Assembly (NCBI RefSeq): GCF_012911845.1
Contig: NZ_JAAXCU010000057.1
Coordinates: 248,001 to 312,000 of the forward strand
DNA from: Bacillus sp. RO2
GTDB taxonomy: Bacteria > Bacillota > Bacilli > Bacillales > Bacillaceae_I
Length of the DNA stretch: 64,000 bases
Direction of reading: 5' to 3'
The position numbers were made by a program, and so were the translations under genes. The notes under the pieces were generated by a model that searched no databases, was not told the DNA's origin, and was given only the letters and a program-made list of their open reading frames with translations. Every line of letters begins with the position of its first letter. Position 1 is the first letter of the stretch. Below, piece after piece: positions 37,014 through 45,791 of the stretch.

Positions 37014-37071
37014 GGACTGGATTCTTTTCTCTACAAAGAAGTGTGGAGAAGAGATCCGGTCCCTTATTTTT
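37013..37071 (+). terminator. Terminator after the dehydrogenase gene
   Basis: GGACTGGATTCTTTTCTC and GAGAAGAGATCCGGTCC pair over a long stem, followed by a T-rich tail. Confidence 0.85.
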
Positions 37072-37092
37072 TTCTTGTTACTCCCCCAACAA

Positions 37093-37106
37093 GTTAAGCG
37101 CTTACA
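37093..37106. promoter_or_regulatory. Possible cre (CcpA) site upstream of hom promoter
   Basis: GTTAAGCGCTTACA matches the palindromic cre consensus TGWAAGCGCTTWCA at 12 of 14 positions. It lies 24 bases before the -35 box. Confidence 0.4.
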
Positions 37107-37130
37107 AGTAAAAACCGCAAAAATCTCCCC

Positions 37131-37159
37131 TTGTCAAGCACACAAAACCCCTCTATAAT
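37131..37159 (+). promoter_or_regulatory. Promoter of hom-thrC-thrB
   Basis: TTGTCA (37131-37136), 17-base spacer, TATAAT (37154-37159). Confidence 0.78.
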
Positions 37160-37209
37160 GTCCATTATATAAACACAAATGTACACGCAGGAAAGACATA
37201 AAGAAAAAA

Positions 37210-37295
37210 TGAGGGAGTTTCTTTAGTGCTTTAGAGGAGTGAGGGTCAGACCCCTCTTTAATCCTTTACCGCACTGAGGGTCAGACCCCTTAAAG
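37210..37295. repeat. GGGTCAGACCC palindrome cluster 2
   Basis: TGAGGGTCAGACCCCT at 37240 and 37275, with a degenerate copy at 37210. It shares CTTTAGAG and CTCTTTAAT spacers with cluster 1. It lies in the hom leader, ending 15 bases before the start codon. Confidence 0.88.
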
Positions 37296-37309
37296 GGGAG
37301 TGGAGCGCA

Positions 37310-38608
37310 GTGAAGGTGATTTCGGTTGGTTTGTTGGGGTTGGGTACGGTTGGTTGTGGTGTGGTGAAGATTGTGGAAGGTCATCAGGATAAGTTGATGC
37401 ATCAGGTGGGTTGTCCGGTGCGGGTGAAGAAGGCGCTTGTGAAGGATTTGCATAAGGAGCGGTTGGTGGATTTGAATCCTGAGTTGTTGACTTTGCATGC
37501 AGAAGAGGTGCTGGATGACCCTGAAATTGACGTGGTCATTGAAGTAATGGGAGGAGTCGAAGAGACTCGTCATCATATATTAAGGGCGCTGCATAACAAG
37601 AAACATGTTGTTACTGCAAATAAAGATTTAATGGCCGTTTATGGATCAGAGCTGTTAGCAGCAGCTGCCCAGAACAATTGTGACCTGTTTTACGAGGCTA
37701 GTGTGGCAGGTGGGATTCCTATTCTTAGAGGTTTAGTAGATGGGCTTGCCTCAGATAGAATTACGAAAATGATGGGAATTGTGAACGGAACGACCAATTT
37801 CATCCTTACAAAAATGAACAATGAAGGTTCTTCCTATGAGGAAGTGCTAAAAGAAGCACAGGAACTTGGATTTGCAGAAGCCGATCCGACAGCGGATGTG
37901 GAAGGAATTGATGCGGCAAGGAAAATGGCCATCCTCTCGACGCTTGGGTTTTCCATGAATATCGAACTCAAAGATGTCCAGGTAAGAGGAATTAGTTCCG
38001 TCTCTGAAGAGGATCTGAACTATAGCAAAAAACTTGGGTACACAATTAAACTAATTGGCATCGCACATCGTGAAAAGGAAAAAGTCGAGGTCAGCGTTCA
38101 GCCGACTCTTCTCCCGCATGCTCATCCATTAGCGAGTGTGCAAAACGAATACAATGCGGTGTATGTGTATGGCGAAGCGGTAGGAGAAACGATGTTTTAC
38201 GGACCAGGTGCAGGCAGTTTGCCTACAGCAACAGCGGTTGTCTCCGACCTTGTCGGAGTGATGAAAAATATGCGCCTTGGTGTGAATGGCAAAAGCATGG
38301 TATCCCCTCAGTTCCCAAAGACACTCAAAGAAAAAGAAGAAATTCAAGCAAAACACTTCCTCCGTGTGCATGTACAAGATGAAGTAGGAGTACTCTCTCA
38401 CATTACTAATCTATTTTCGCAAAAGGGTGTCAGCTTTGAAAAAATCCTGCAACTTCCTCTAAAAGAAGAGGCGTTGGCAGAAGTGGTGGTCGTGACGCAT
38501 CACGCATCTCTAGAGCGCTATGACAATCTACTTCAAGAGCTGGCAGATATGAAATATGTGAAAGAAATAAAAAGCAGTTATCGGGTAGAAGGGGAAGTGG
38601 CAGTATGA
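37310..38608 (+). CDS. hom: Homoserine dehydrogenase
   Basis: NADPH-dependent enzyme converting aspartate semialdehyde to homoserine, the branch point to threonine and methionine. Its 432 residues have an N-terminal Rossmann motif [12 protein letters not shown], the catalytic core [12 protein letters not shown] and [12 protein letters not shown], and a C-terminal ACT domain (from about 350) that binds threonine in the family. The start is GTG 37310 after GGGGAGTGGAG. The first 65 or so codons are strikingly G/T-ending, then usage becomes normal. It overlaps thrC by 4 bases. Confidence 0.96.
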   Translation: MKVISVGLLGLGTVGCGVVKIVEGHQDKLMHQVGCPVRVKKALVKDLHKERLVDLNPELLTLHAEEVLDDPEIDVVIEVMGGVEETRHHILRALHNKKHVVTANKDLMAVYGSELLAAAAQNNCDLFYEASVAGGIPILRGLVDGLASDRITKMMGIVNGTTNFILTKMNNEGSSYEEVLKEAQELGFAEADPTADVEGIDAARKMAILSTLGFSMNIELKDVQVRGISSVSEEDLNYSKKLGYTIKLIGIAHREKEKVEVSVQPTLLPHAHPLASVQNEYNAVYVYGEAVGETMFYGPGAGSLPTATAVVSDLVGVMKNMRLGVNGKSMVSPQFPKTLKEKEEIQAKHFLRVHVQDEVGVLSHITNLFSQKGVSFEKILQLPLKEEALAEVVVVTHHASLERYDNLLQELADMKYVKEIKSSYRVEGEVAV

Positions 38609-39663
38609 TGTGGAGAGGACTAGTCAAAGAATATAGTAGATTTCTACCAGTTAGTGAACAAACACCAAACGTCTCCCTTCAAGAAGGGCACACGCCACTG
38701 CTGTTTCTTGAAAACCTTTCTGAACAACTTGGAGTGGAGTTGCATGTAAAAGTGGAGGGGGCCAATCCAACCGGCTCCTTCAAGGACAGAGGAATGGCCT
38801 TAGCCGTTGCAAAGGCAAAAGAAGAAGGCAGTACAACAGTTGTCTGTGCGTCTACGGGTAACACTTCAGCTTCTGCAGCAGCCTATGCTGCAAGAGCGGG
38901 TTTGAAATGCATTGTCGTAATTCCAGACGGAAAAATTGCGCAAGGAAAGCTTGCACAGGCCGTCATGTATGGAGCAGAGATTTATTCATTGGACGGAAAT
39001 TTTGATGAAGCTTTGCAAATGGTTCGTCAATTATCAGAGGAGCTTCCAATCACGCTCGTAAACTCCCTTAATCCATATAGAATTGAAGGACAAAAAACGG
39101 CTGCATTTGAAGTGTGCGATCAGCTTGGAAAAGCACCAGATGTCCTTGCCCTGCCTGTCGGAAATGCAGGGAACATCACCGCATATTGGCGAGGTTTTCA
39201 AGAATATCATCAAGACAAAGGAACTGGATTACCTGAAATGCGTGGATTTGAAGCGGAGGGAGCAGCGGCAATTGTCCAAAACCGGGTCATTTCTAACCCG
39301 GAAACAATCGCAACAGCCATTCGAATCGGAAATCCTGCCAGTTGGGAGTATGCGGTTCGGGCAGCAGAGGAGTCAAAAGGAAAAATAGACTTTGTTACAG
39401 ATGAAGAAATGCTGTATGCCTATAAACTACTTGCTCAAACAGAAGGAGTGTTTGCAGAACCAGCATCCAGTGCATCCGTTGCTGGAGTTATCAAACAGCT
39501 AAAAACAGGAGAACTCGCAAAAGGTAAGCAGGTGGTTGCGGTATTGACTGGAAATGGTTTGAAGGACCCGGTAACAGCTACGAGTTATGCCGATGTAAAC
39601 GTACAAAAGATTCCCAACGACTATTCCCAACTCGTCAAATCGTTCGTAGGAGTAACAGTATGA
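38605..39663 (+). CDS. thrC: Threonine synthase
   Basis: PLP enzyme making threonine from phosphohomoserine, 352 residues as in B. subtilis. The PLP lysine lies in [14 protein letters not shown], and the phosphate-binding glycines are in LPVGNAGN. It overlaps hom at its start (ATGATG) and thrB at its end, consistent with one operon. Confidence 0.96.
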   Translation: MMWRGLVKEYSRFLPVSEQTPNVSLQEGHTPLLFLENLSEQLGVELHVKVEGANPTGSFKDRGMALAVAKAKEEGSTTVVCASTGNTSASAAAYAARAGLKCIVVIPDGKIAQGKLAQAVMYGAEIYSLDGNFDEALQMVRQLSEELPITLVNSLNPYRIEGQKTAAFEVCDQLGKAPDVLALPVGNAGNITAYWRGFQEYHQDKGTGLPEMRGFEAEGAAAIVQNRVISNPETIATAIRIGNPASWEYAVRAAEESKGKIDFVTDEEMLYAYKLLAQTEGVFAEPASSASVAGVIKQLKTGELAKGKQVVAVLTGNGLKDPVTATSYADVNVQKIPNDYSQLVKSFVGVTV

Positions 39664-40580
39664 ACGGATATAGAGATGGTTTTGTGATTAAAGTACCCGG
39701 AAGCTCTGCCAATCTTGGGCCAGGGTTTGACTCTATCGGAATGGCGGTAAACAAATACGTTACCCTTTTTGTCAATTATTCAGACGAATGGAAGTTTACG
39801 AGTGTTCCTCCTCTCTCCATTAAAAAGGAGGAAAACATCCTCTACACCGTCTGTCAAGAATTGCAGAAGCTATGGAATGTAGAAGCTCCTCCTGCGCACG
39901 TTTTGACCATGAGTGATATTCCGCTCGCAAGAGGTCTTGGCAGCAGTGCAGCAGCTATTGTAGGAGCCATTGAAATCATGAATGTACTATGTGAGAAAAA
40001 TCTTAGTCCTGATGAAAAACTGCAGCTTGCAGCAAAGTTTGAAGGTCATGCGGATAACGTCGCAGCATCTCTTTATGGGGGACTTGTTGTATCTACCTAT
40101 CAAAATAATAAATGGGAGTATGTAAAGCTTCCGGTAGATGACCTGGAAATGGTGGCAGTCATCCCAGAATTTGAAGCAAAAACAAAGGAATCAAGAGGAT
40201 TATTGCCAGACAGACTTTCATTTAGTGAGGCAGTGACTGGGAGTAGCCATGCCAATGTCATGCTCGGGGCGTTTATGCTTAAAAATTGGGATCTTGTCGG
40301 CAAGATGATGGAAAGTGATATTTTCCACGAGCCTTACCGCCAAAAGTTGTTTCCTAATTTTCAACAACTAAAGGAGAGAGCAGGGGAGGCAGGTGCGTTT
40401 GGTGTGACAATCAGCGGAGCCGGACCTACTGTCATCTGCTTTTGTGAAAAAGGAAAAGGGAGAAAAGTCGTTAGCACGCTGTCCTCGGAATTCCCACAGC
40501 ATAGAGTGGAGCTTTTGCAAGTAAGTAAAGCAGGCAGCGAGGTGCATTCCAATCATTTATGTAAAGTGTCATCGATATAA
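39660..40580 (+). CDS. thrB: Homoserine kinase
   Basis: GHMP-family kinase of 306 residues that phosphorylates homoserine. The opening motif is [16 protein letters not shown], the ATP-binding glycine loop [15 protein letters not shown], and the C-terminal motif [15 protein letters not shown]. It overlaps thrC by 4 bases and ends the operon at a terminator. It is slightly shorter than the 309-residue B. subtilis protein. Confidence 0.96.
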   Translation: MNGYRDGFVIKVPGSSANLGPGFDSIGMAVNKYVTLFVNYSDEWKFTSVPPLSIKKEENILYTVCQELQKLWNVEAPPAHVLTMSDIPLARGLGSSAAAIVGAIEIMNVLCEKNLSPDEKLQLAAKFEGHADNVAASLYGGLVVSTYQNNKWEYVKLPVDDLEMVAVIPEFEAKTKESRGLLPDRLSFSEAVTGSSHANVMLGAFMLKNWDLVGKMMESDIFHEPYRQKLFPNFQQLKERAGEAGAFGVTISGAGPTVICFCEKGKGRKVVSTLSSEFPQHRVELLQVSKAGSEVHSNHLCKVSSI

Positions 40581-40622
40581 AAAACCGGCAAGCTGACTAG
40601 AAATGTCCGCTTGCCGGTTTTG
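40581..40622 (+). terminator. Terminator of the threonine operon
   Basis: AAAACCGGCAAGC pairs with GCTTGCCGGTTTT. Confidence 0.93.
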
Positions 40623-40648
40623 TTTAAATGTCAGGACTATAATACACA

Positions 40649-40773
40649 GCTGTTAATTTCCGCACTGGGCTTCGCTTTCCACGGGGTGCTTGCGGAGCCT
40701 CCTCGGCTATGCCTGTGGGGTCTCCTCTAAGCTCTACCTCCCGTAGGACTCTACGCCCTATGCTCCAATCAAC
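40649..40773 (+). repeat. Element A copy 5 (forward, 125 bp)
   Basis: GCTGTTAATTTCCGC at the left end and CTCCAATCAAC at the right. The interior GGAGCCTCCTCGGCT matches other copies. Confidence 0.88.
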
Positions 40774-40792
40774 ACCTACAAATCCCTTAACT

Positions 40793-41029
40793 TTAGAATA
40801 CTTGCTCTACTTCAATGATGCCTGGTACTTCTTCCAGTAATGCACGCTCAATACCAGCTTTCAACGTGATAGTGGAACTTGGGCAAGAACCGCATGCACC
40901 TAATAGACGCAACTTTACGATGCCGTCTTCCACATCTACTAATTCACAGTCCCCTCCGTCACGAAGAAGAAATGGACGTAATTTATCTAGTACTTCCTGA
41001 ACTTGCGCATTGATTTCCGGGTTAGACAT
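40793..41029 (-). CDS. yutI: NifU-like Fe-S carrier YutI (Nfu)
   Basis: A 78-residue NifU C-terminal domain protein that carries Fe-S clusters to target enzymes. The cluster motif is C46-G-S-C49 within [11 protein letters not shown]. It lacks the N-terminal extension of the longer B. subtilis YutI but retains the whole functional domain. GAAAGGAG lies before ATG 41029. It complements SufBCD and SufA encoded elsewhere in the window. Confidence 0.92.
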   Translation of the reverse strand: MSNPEINAQVQEVLDKLRPFLLRDGGDCELVDVEDGIVKLRLLGACGSCPSSTITLKAGIERALLEEVPGIIEVEQVF

Positions 41030-41194
41030 AGTTATCGCTCCTTTCCTTACATAATTCTATTATAAAGAAAACCTCTCAAAAAATCTATTGCTCTGCATTG
41101 GGTCTTTTTAGGAAATCGAAATTAATTCCATGAAAAAGTAAGCGTTTTACGATAAAATAAAGAAAAAGTTATAAATATTGGGGGATATCGGCTT

Positions 41195-41521
41195 ATGAAG
41201 AAAAAGGTAGAAATTTGTGTGTATGGTGCAGAGGTGCTTTGCCCTAGCTGTGTTAACCTTCCATCATCTAAAGAAACCTACGAATGGTTAGAAGCTGCAG
41301 TAGCAAGAAAATATCCAAATCAAGAATTCTCCATCTCTTATATAGATATTTATAATACGGAAGATTGTGACGGTGAAAAGAGAGAATTTGCCGCTAGAGT
41401 CGTGGAAGAAGATATGTTTTATCCCGTTGTGGTCATTGAAGGGGAGATTGTGGGAGAAGGCAATCCGAAGTTGAAAACCATTTATTCTGAGATGGAGAAG
41501 TATGGATACGCGGCATCATAA
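41195..41521 (+). CDS. yuzD: DUF1462 thioredoxin-like protein YuzD
   Basis: A 108-residue protein of the YuzD family with a thioredoxin-like fold. A CxxC (CPSC) lies near residue 16-19 in GAEVLCPSCVNLPSSKE, and the proline loop is YPVVVIEGEIVGEG. A further cysteine sits in NTEDCDGEK. Function unknown; its conserved place beside yutI suggests a link to Fe-S or thiol chemistry. GGGGGAT precedes the ATG. Confidence 0.88.
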   Translation: MKKKVEICVYGAEVLCPSCVNLPSSKETYEWLEAAVARKYPNQEFSISYIDIYNTEDCDGEKREFAARVVEEDMFYPVVVIEGEIVGEGNPKLKTIYSEMEKYGYAAS

Positions 41522-41527
41522 AAAATG

Positions 41528-41565
41528 ATCCCCAAGAGTCAAAGCGACTTTTGGGGATATTTTTT
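41528..41565. terminator. Terminator between convergent yuzD and yutJ
   Basis: ATCCCCAA and TTGGGGAT pair, with AGTC/GACT inside. Confidence 0.88.
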
Positions 41566-42631
41566 AGCCATTATGATATTTATACATCCAAAGAATACCG
41601 GATTTTAATAAACGCGCCACTCGGCCAGTTAACGGTCTTTCATTTACCAAGCCGAATCCATGCTTTTTGCCAAGAGAGCCTAATACTCCTTTTAGCTTGA
41701 TGGCAGGGAATTCTTCTGGTGGAGCTTCGCCATTCCAGCGCTTCAATAACACTTGGACAATCTGTTCAGCTTGTCCTTCTGCTAATTGAGCACTTGGTGC
41801 GTGAGGGAGGCTTGCACAATCCCCAACTACATAAACATTTTCATGTCCTGGTATGTTATGCTGTTTTGTCAGAACTACGCGACCTTGTCCATCTTTTTCG
41901 ACATCTAGCTCACGAACTACTTTGTTTGGCTGTATTCCTGCAGTCCAAACGATTACATCACAATGTACCGGTTCGTCATGGTTGTAAAGGGTATTTTCCT
42001 CTACACGAGTGATGTTTGAGCCATTCACTACTTCCACTCCATGCGTCTCAAACCAGTTTTGTACATATTTACTCAGTCTTTCAGGGAAGCTCGAAAGAAT
42101 GATATTACCGCGGTCGAATAGTTTAATGGTCAAGTCCGGGCGGCTTTCACGAAGCTCACTCGCAATCTCAACCCCACTCAATCCACCACCGACAATAGCA
42201 ACCACTTTATTAGCCGGTAAGTCGTTTAAAGCTTGGTAAGCCTTTCTGGACTTATTAATGGTCTGGATACTGTACGTGTGTTCTTCTGCACCTGGAATAT
42301 CATGGTACTTGTCCTCGCAGCCAAGGCCGATGATGAGATCATCAAACGAAAGCGTGCTCCCATCTTCAAAGTGTACAACTTTCTCTTCCATATCGACATT
42401 GGAAACTTCCCCATATTTAACAGAGAGTCTTTCGTGTTCTGGAAAAGTTACACGGACATGATGGTCTGAAATCGTTCCCGCAGCCAGTGCATAAAATTCT
42501 GTTTTCAAACTATGATATGGAGCTCTGTCCACCAATACAATTTCGATATCTGATGGTAATTGATTAGGAAGAAGTCGATGTAAAACGCGCATACCGCCGT
42601 AGCCTGCGCCAAGCACAACAAGTTTTTTCAT
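41564..42631 (-). CDS. yutJ: NADH dehydrogenase-like flavoprotein YutJ
   Basis: Type II NADH dehydrogenase-family protein of 355 residues. The FAD-binding motif is VLGAGYGGMRVL, the NAD-binding motif VAIVGGGLSGVEIA, and the second FAD contact VYVVGDCAS. It is shorter than true NDH-2 and lacks the clear C-terminal membrane anchor, so the acceptor is uncertain. ATG 42631 follows AAAGGGG; the open frame extends 94 codons upstream but that part is AT-rich and low complexity. Confidence 0.88.
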   Translation of the reverse strand: MKKLVVLGAGYGGMRVLHRLLPNQLPSDIEIVLVDRAPYHSLKTEFYALAAGTISDHHVRVTFPEHERLSVKYGEVSNVDMEEKVVHFEDGSTLSFDDLIIGLGCEDKYHDIPGAEEHTYSIQTINKSRKAYQALNDLPANKVVAIVGGGLSGVEIASELRESRPDLTIKLFDRGNIILSSFPERLSKYVQNWFETHGVEVVNGSNITRVEENTLYNHDEPVHCDVIVWTAGIQPNKVVRELDVEKDGQGRVVLTKQHNIPGHENVYVVGDCASLPHAPSAQLAEGQAEQIVQVLLKRWNGEAPPEEFPAIKLKGVLGSLGKKHGFGLVNERPLTGRVARLLKSGILWMYKYHNG

Positions 42632-42915
42632 AGCAGCTAAACCCCTTTTTAAGCGAATAGAATCAAAAGTATAATAAAGTAGACCCTTTGAAGGTAATAG
42701 TAAGAAGAAAGATAAAACTAGTATTCTAGGAAAACTTATATGTGAAAGAAAACACAAATTGTAATACAATTGCGCTTTCATTTTGAAAATGTATAACACG
42801 TTTAAATAAAATAACATTAAAAGTATATCGAAATTATGACAAAATAACAACATTCTTTCGGAAAAATGTTGAGTTAAGTCGATTAATATCAACACTTTAT
42901 AGAGAAACTTCATAA

Positions 42916-42944
42916 TTGACGTTTTAAGGAAAAAAAGGTAGCAT
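42916..42944 (+). promoter_or_regulatory. Promoter of yuzB
   Basis: TTGACG (42916-42921), 17-base spacer, TAGCAT (42939-42944). The remaining 300 bases between yutJ and yuzB are AT-rich with no further gene. Confidence 0.65.
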
Positions 42945-42970
42945 GGAAGTGCAATAGAGGGGTGAAATTA

Positions 42971-43207
42971 GTGAAGCCAATCATCGAATTTTGTATAAGT
43001 AATTTAGCCAGTGGCTCACAAAGAGCGAGAGAAGTGTTGGAAAAAGATCCAAATTTGGATATTGTGGAATACGGCTGCCTAGGATATTGTGGCAAATGCT
43101 TTGACACACTTTTTGCTCTCGTTAACGGAGATGTTGTGGCAGGAGAGTCTCCAGAACAACTGGTAGACAACATATATATTTATCTGGAAGAGAACCCAAT
43201 GTTCTAA
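42971..43207 (+). CDS. yuzB: DUF1450 protein YuzB
   Basis: A 78-residue protein of the YuzB family, which keeps two cysteine groups: [10 protein letters not shown] and [10 protein letters not shown], a ferredoxin- or thioredoxin-like cysteine arrangement. It ends LEENPMF like the B. subtilis protein. Function unknown. GTG 42971 is chosen since AGAGGGGTG lies 9 bases upstream, and it gives the same length as B. subtilis YuzB. Confidence 0.9.
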   Translation: MKPIIEFCISNLASGSQRAREVLEKDPNLDIVEYGCLGYCGKCFDTLFALVNGDVVAGESPEQLVDNIYIYLEENPMF

Positions 43208-43210
43208 TTA

Positions 43211-43253
43211 AAAAAAGAGCATGGAGCCCACATTGGGGAACCATGCTCTTTTT
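43211..43253. terminator. Terminator between yuzB and the DUF2225 gene
   Basis: AAAAAAGAGCATGG pairs with CCATGCTCTTTTT. Confidence 0.93.
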
Positions 43254-43282
43254 ATATTGTACTGGTATGTACTTCATCCAAC

Positions 43283-43975
43283 CTAGCTACTTACCTTCAA
43301 TTTAGAGGATCTGCGTATCTCATACCAACGGTCCCTTGCTTTTTCAACAAGGCGTTGTTCGTTGTCTTTATGCTTGTGCCCAATGACCATCTGGAAATAT
43401 CGAATGGCTTGACGTTCCAAGTTTAAACGGCAATTAAGGTCACCTACTAAGTAAAGCAATTTTATTTCAGACATCCCCTTTTCTTCATAGTCCCCTAGTG
43501 TATAGGAAAGTTCAAACTGCTCTACAGCAAGCTTTAGAAATCTCTGCTCCTGCGTATTACTTTGTTCAATGGTGCGATATATCCAAGCAAGTCGAAGATA
43601 GAGACCTGCCATGACTATGGGTTTTTCTTTTTTTATAATCCCCGAATAGATACCTAATTTATATGAGTTTATAGCAGTTTCGACAGATCGCTTCTGTCCG
43701 TAGTTTTTATAGTTCCAATGCTTTTGTATCTTTGTTTGGATGGCGAAATGTGCTTCTTTCGTCAATTTAGGGTTGAATTCGTCTGAAACCGCATATCCAC
43801 AATGTGGACAAACAGAAACGTAATAAAGGAGAGGGTTGGTCTCTAATGACTGGTAAGTTGAACAAAAATCCGAATCATGGGTTAAAGGACGGATATAACG
43901 GGATTTTATTTTAAACGTGCTATATTCATGTTTACAATTTTCACACAAGATATTTCGGCTATAGTATTGTTCCAT
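43283..43975 (-). CDS. DUF2225 zinc-ribbon/TPR-like protein
   Basis: A 230-residue protein. An N-terminal zinc-ribbon-like part has two CxxC pairs, LCENCKHEY and VCPHCGYAV. The rest is helical with repeated tetratricopeptide-like helices (SYKLGIYSGIIKKEKPIVMAG, read in parts; AVEQFELSYTLGDYEEKGMS, likewise). DUF2225 has no assigned function. ATG 43975 has GAAGGTG 6 bases upstream; GTG 43984 overlaps that site. Confidence 0.8.
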   Translation of the reverse strand: MEQYYSRNILCENCKHEYSTFKIKSRYIRPLTHDSDFCSTYQSLETNPLLYYVSVCPHCGYAVSDEFNPKLTKEAHFAIQTKIQKHWNYKNYGQKRSVETAINSYKLGIYSGIIKKEKPIVMAGLYLRLAWIYRTIEQSNTQEQRFLKLAVEQFELSYTLGDYEEKGMSEIKLLYLVGDLNCRLNLERQAIRYFQMVIGHKHKDNEQRLVEKARDRWYEIRRSSKLKVSS

Positions 43976-44049
43976 TTTTGTCACCTTCTCTTAACTCTCT
44001 TGACAATATAATACAAAAGTACCACAAGGGAAAGGTGGAGACAACTTAA

Positions 44050-44145
44050 ATGAATCAAAATACCTATAAAAAGCGATGTGTTTTTTTCATTGCCTATACA
44101 TTATTTAGCTATTCTTGGGTAATTTATTTAAGAACACACAGATAG
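44050..44145 (+). CDS. Possible 31-residue membrane peptide
   Basis: ATG 44050 opens 31 codons ending TAG 44143-44145: basic start (MNQNTYKKR), hydrophobic centre (CVFFIAYTLFSYSWVIYL), basic end (RTHR). AAAGGTGGAG lies 9 bases upstream, a near-consensus ribosome site, which is the main support. No family recognised. Confidence 0.42.
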   Translation: MNQNTYKKRCVFFIAYTLFSYSWVIYLRTHR

Positions 44146-44192
44146 GAAAACGGTTTTTTAATGGTTGTAACATATTGACAAAAAAAAGTTCT

Positions 44193-44206
44193 TTCAAACG
44201 CTTTCA
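44193..44206 (-). promoter_or_regulatory. cre site (CcpA) before the nucleoside transporter
   Basis: On the minus strand TGAAAGCGTTTGAA matches TGWAANCGNTNWCA at 13 of 14 positions. It lies about 80 bases before the start codon. Confidence 0.6.
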
Positions 44207-44286
44207 TTTCGTAGTAAAGTGGTACTGTGATAGTTAGATGTCTGACGACAAACAACTTGCAGAAATTTCTAATAGAGGTGAATATT

Positions 44287-45522
44287 ATGAATAATATCCT
44301 TTGGGGTTTAATGGGAATCGCAGTTATCTTTGCAATCGCATTCCTACTTTCGGAAAACAAACGAAAGATCAAGATTCGTACTATTTTAGGCGGATTGGCT
44401 ATCCAATTGCTATTCGCATTTATCGTATTGAAGTGGGAGTTAGGAAGAACAGCTTTTCTTGGCTTAACTGAACTTGTACAAAATATTATCAATTACGCGA
44501 ATGAGGGAATTGGTTTCCTTTTCGGACCGGTACTAGGTAATCCTGGTTCTGAAGCAACAGGATTTGTATTCGCATTCCATGTATTAACGATTATCATTTT
44601 CTTCTCTGCATTAATTTCCGTTCTTTATTATTTAGGTATTATGCAAGTAGTTATCCGTTTCTTAGGTGGAGGTCTTGCGAAGCTTTTAGGAACAAGTAAG
44701 ACAGAATCTTTATCTGCTTCCGCTAACATCTTTGTTGGACAAACAGAAGCACCTTTAGTAATTCGTCCTTATATCGCGGGAATGACTAAATCTGAGTTGT
44801 TTGCTGTTATGACAGGTGGACTTGCATCTGTAGCAGGTTCTGTATTGTTCGGTTATGCTGCACTTGGAATTCCTTTAGAGTATTTATTGGCAGCAAGTTT
44901 CATGGCGGCACCTGGTGGATTAATCATGGCAAAAATGCTTATTCCTGAAACGGAAGAGCCAAAAAACGATACTAATGCCCAAATTGGTGAGTCTGAAGAA
45001 GACAGAGCAACCAACGTAATTGATGCTGCTGCTCGCGGGGCATCTGACGGTTTAAAACTTGCACTTAACGTTGGTGCAATGCTACTTGCATTCATCGCTT
45101 TAATTGCTCTTATCAATGGAATCTTAGGTGGAATCGGTGGTTGGTTCGGTGCTGAAAACTTCTCACTTGACTACATTCTTGGTTATCTATTTGCACCACT
45201 TGCCTTCGTTATCGGTATTCCTTGGAGTGAAGCCGTTGCGGCAGGTAACTTGATTGGTCAAAAGCTTGTATTAAATGAGTTCGTAGCTTACTCTACATTC
45301 TCTGCACAGATTGATATGTTCAGCGAAAAATCTGTAGCTGTTATCGCATTCGCACTTTGCGGATTTGCTAACCTATCTTCCTTGGCAATCCTATTAGGTG
45401 GACTTGGAAACTTAGCTCCAAGCCGTCGTCCTGATATCGCACGTTTAGGATTCCGCGCAATCATTGCAGGTACGCTTTCTAACTTGTTAAGTGCTGCAAT
45501 TGCGGGTATGTTCTTGTTCTAA
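44287..45522 (+). CDS. yutK: Concentrative nucleoside transporter (YutK/NupC family)
   Basis: CNT-family nucleoside symporter of 411 residues, 8-10 hydrophobic helices plus the characteristic re-entrant parts. Family motifs are [26 protein letters not shown] and [14 protein letters not shown]. It uses an ion gradient to import nucleosides. ATG 44287 follows AGAGGTG. The cre site upstream suggests catabolite control. It lies between yuzB and dapF as in B. subtilis. Confidence 0.92.
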   Translation: MNNILWGLMGIAVIFAIAFLLSENKRKIKIRTILGGLAIQLLFAFIVLKWELGRTAFLGLTELVQNIINYANEGIGFLFGPVLGNPGSEATGFVFAFHVLTIIIFFSALISVLYYLGIMQVVIRFLGGGLAKLLGTSKTESLSASANIFVGQTEAPLVIRPYIAGMTKSELFAVMTGGLASVAGSVLFGYAALGIPLEYLLAASFMAAPGGLIMAKMLIPETEEPKNDTNAQIGESEEDRATNVIDAAARGASDGLKLALNVGAMLLAFIALIALINGILGGIGGWFGAENFSLDYILGYLFAPLAFVIGIPWSEAVAAGNLIGQKLVLNEFVAYSTFSAQIDMFSEKSVAVIAFALCGFANLSSLAILLGGLGNLAPSRRPDIARLGFRAIIAGTLSNLLSAAIAGMFLF

Positions 45523-45530
45523 AACGATAG

Positions 45531-45569
45531 AAAAATCCACTCGCCGGTGTCCTGGTGTGTGGATTTTTT
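45531..45569 (+). terminator. Terminator after yutK
   Basis: AAAAATCCAC pairs with GTGGATTTTTT. Confidence 0.85.
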
Positions 45570-45582
45570 GTTGTCGGATAAG

Positions 45583-45629
45583 TATAAAGACCTGTGAGAG
45601 AAGAATTCTAAGCGAGCGCAGTCTTTATA
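45583..45629. repeat. Inverted repeat between yutK and dapF
   Basis: TATAAAGAC (45583-45591) and GTCTTTATA (45621-45629) are perfect inverted arms around 29 bases. No T tract, so it is not a clear terminator. Confidence 0.6.
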
Positions 45630-45652
45630 AAATGTACAATCGCCCAAACCAG

Positions 45653-45703
45653 AAAAACCCATGTTTTCGTGCTTCCACTGAAGCAAACGATACATGGGTT
45701 TTT
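45653..45703 (+). terminator. Second terminator before dapF
   Basis: AAAAACCCATGT pairs with ACATGGGTTTTT around an inner GCTTC/GAAGC hairpin. Confidence 0.85.
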
Positions 45704-45791
45704 CATATAAAACGGGGGATATTTCTATTGTGTTCAGACTTTTATGTATTTATACTTGAAGAAATAAATTATTTTTGGAGGAAAAGTAAAC

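Noticed and set aside
42740-42757. Rex-like box before yutJ
   Set aside because: ATGTGAAAGAAAACACAA has three mismatches to the Rex consensus and no clear promoter beside it, so it was not listed as an operator.
42632-42913. 94-codon N-terminal extension of yutJ
   Set aside because: The extension is AT-rich, hydrophobic and low complexity, and the FAD motif begins right after ATG 42631, which has AAAGGGG before it and gives the B. subtilis length.
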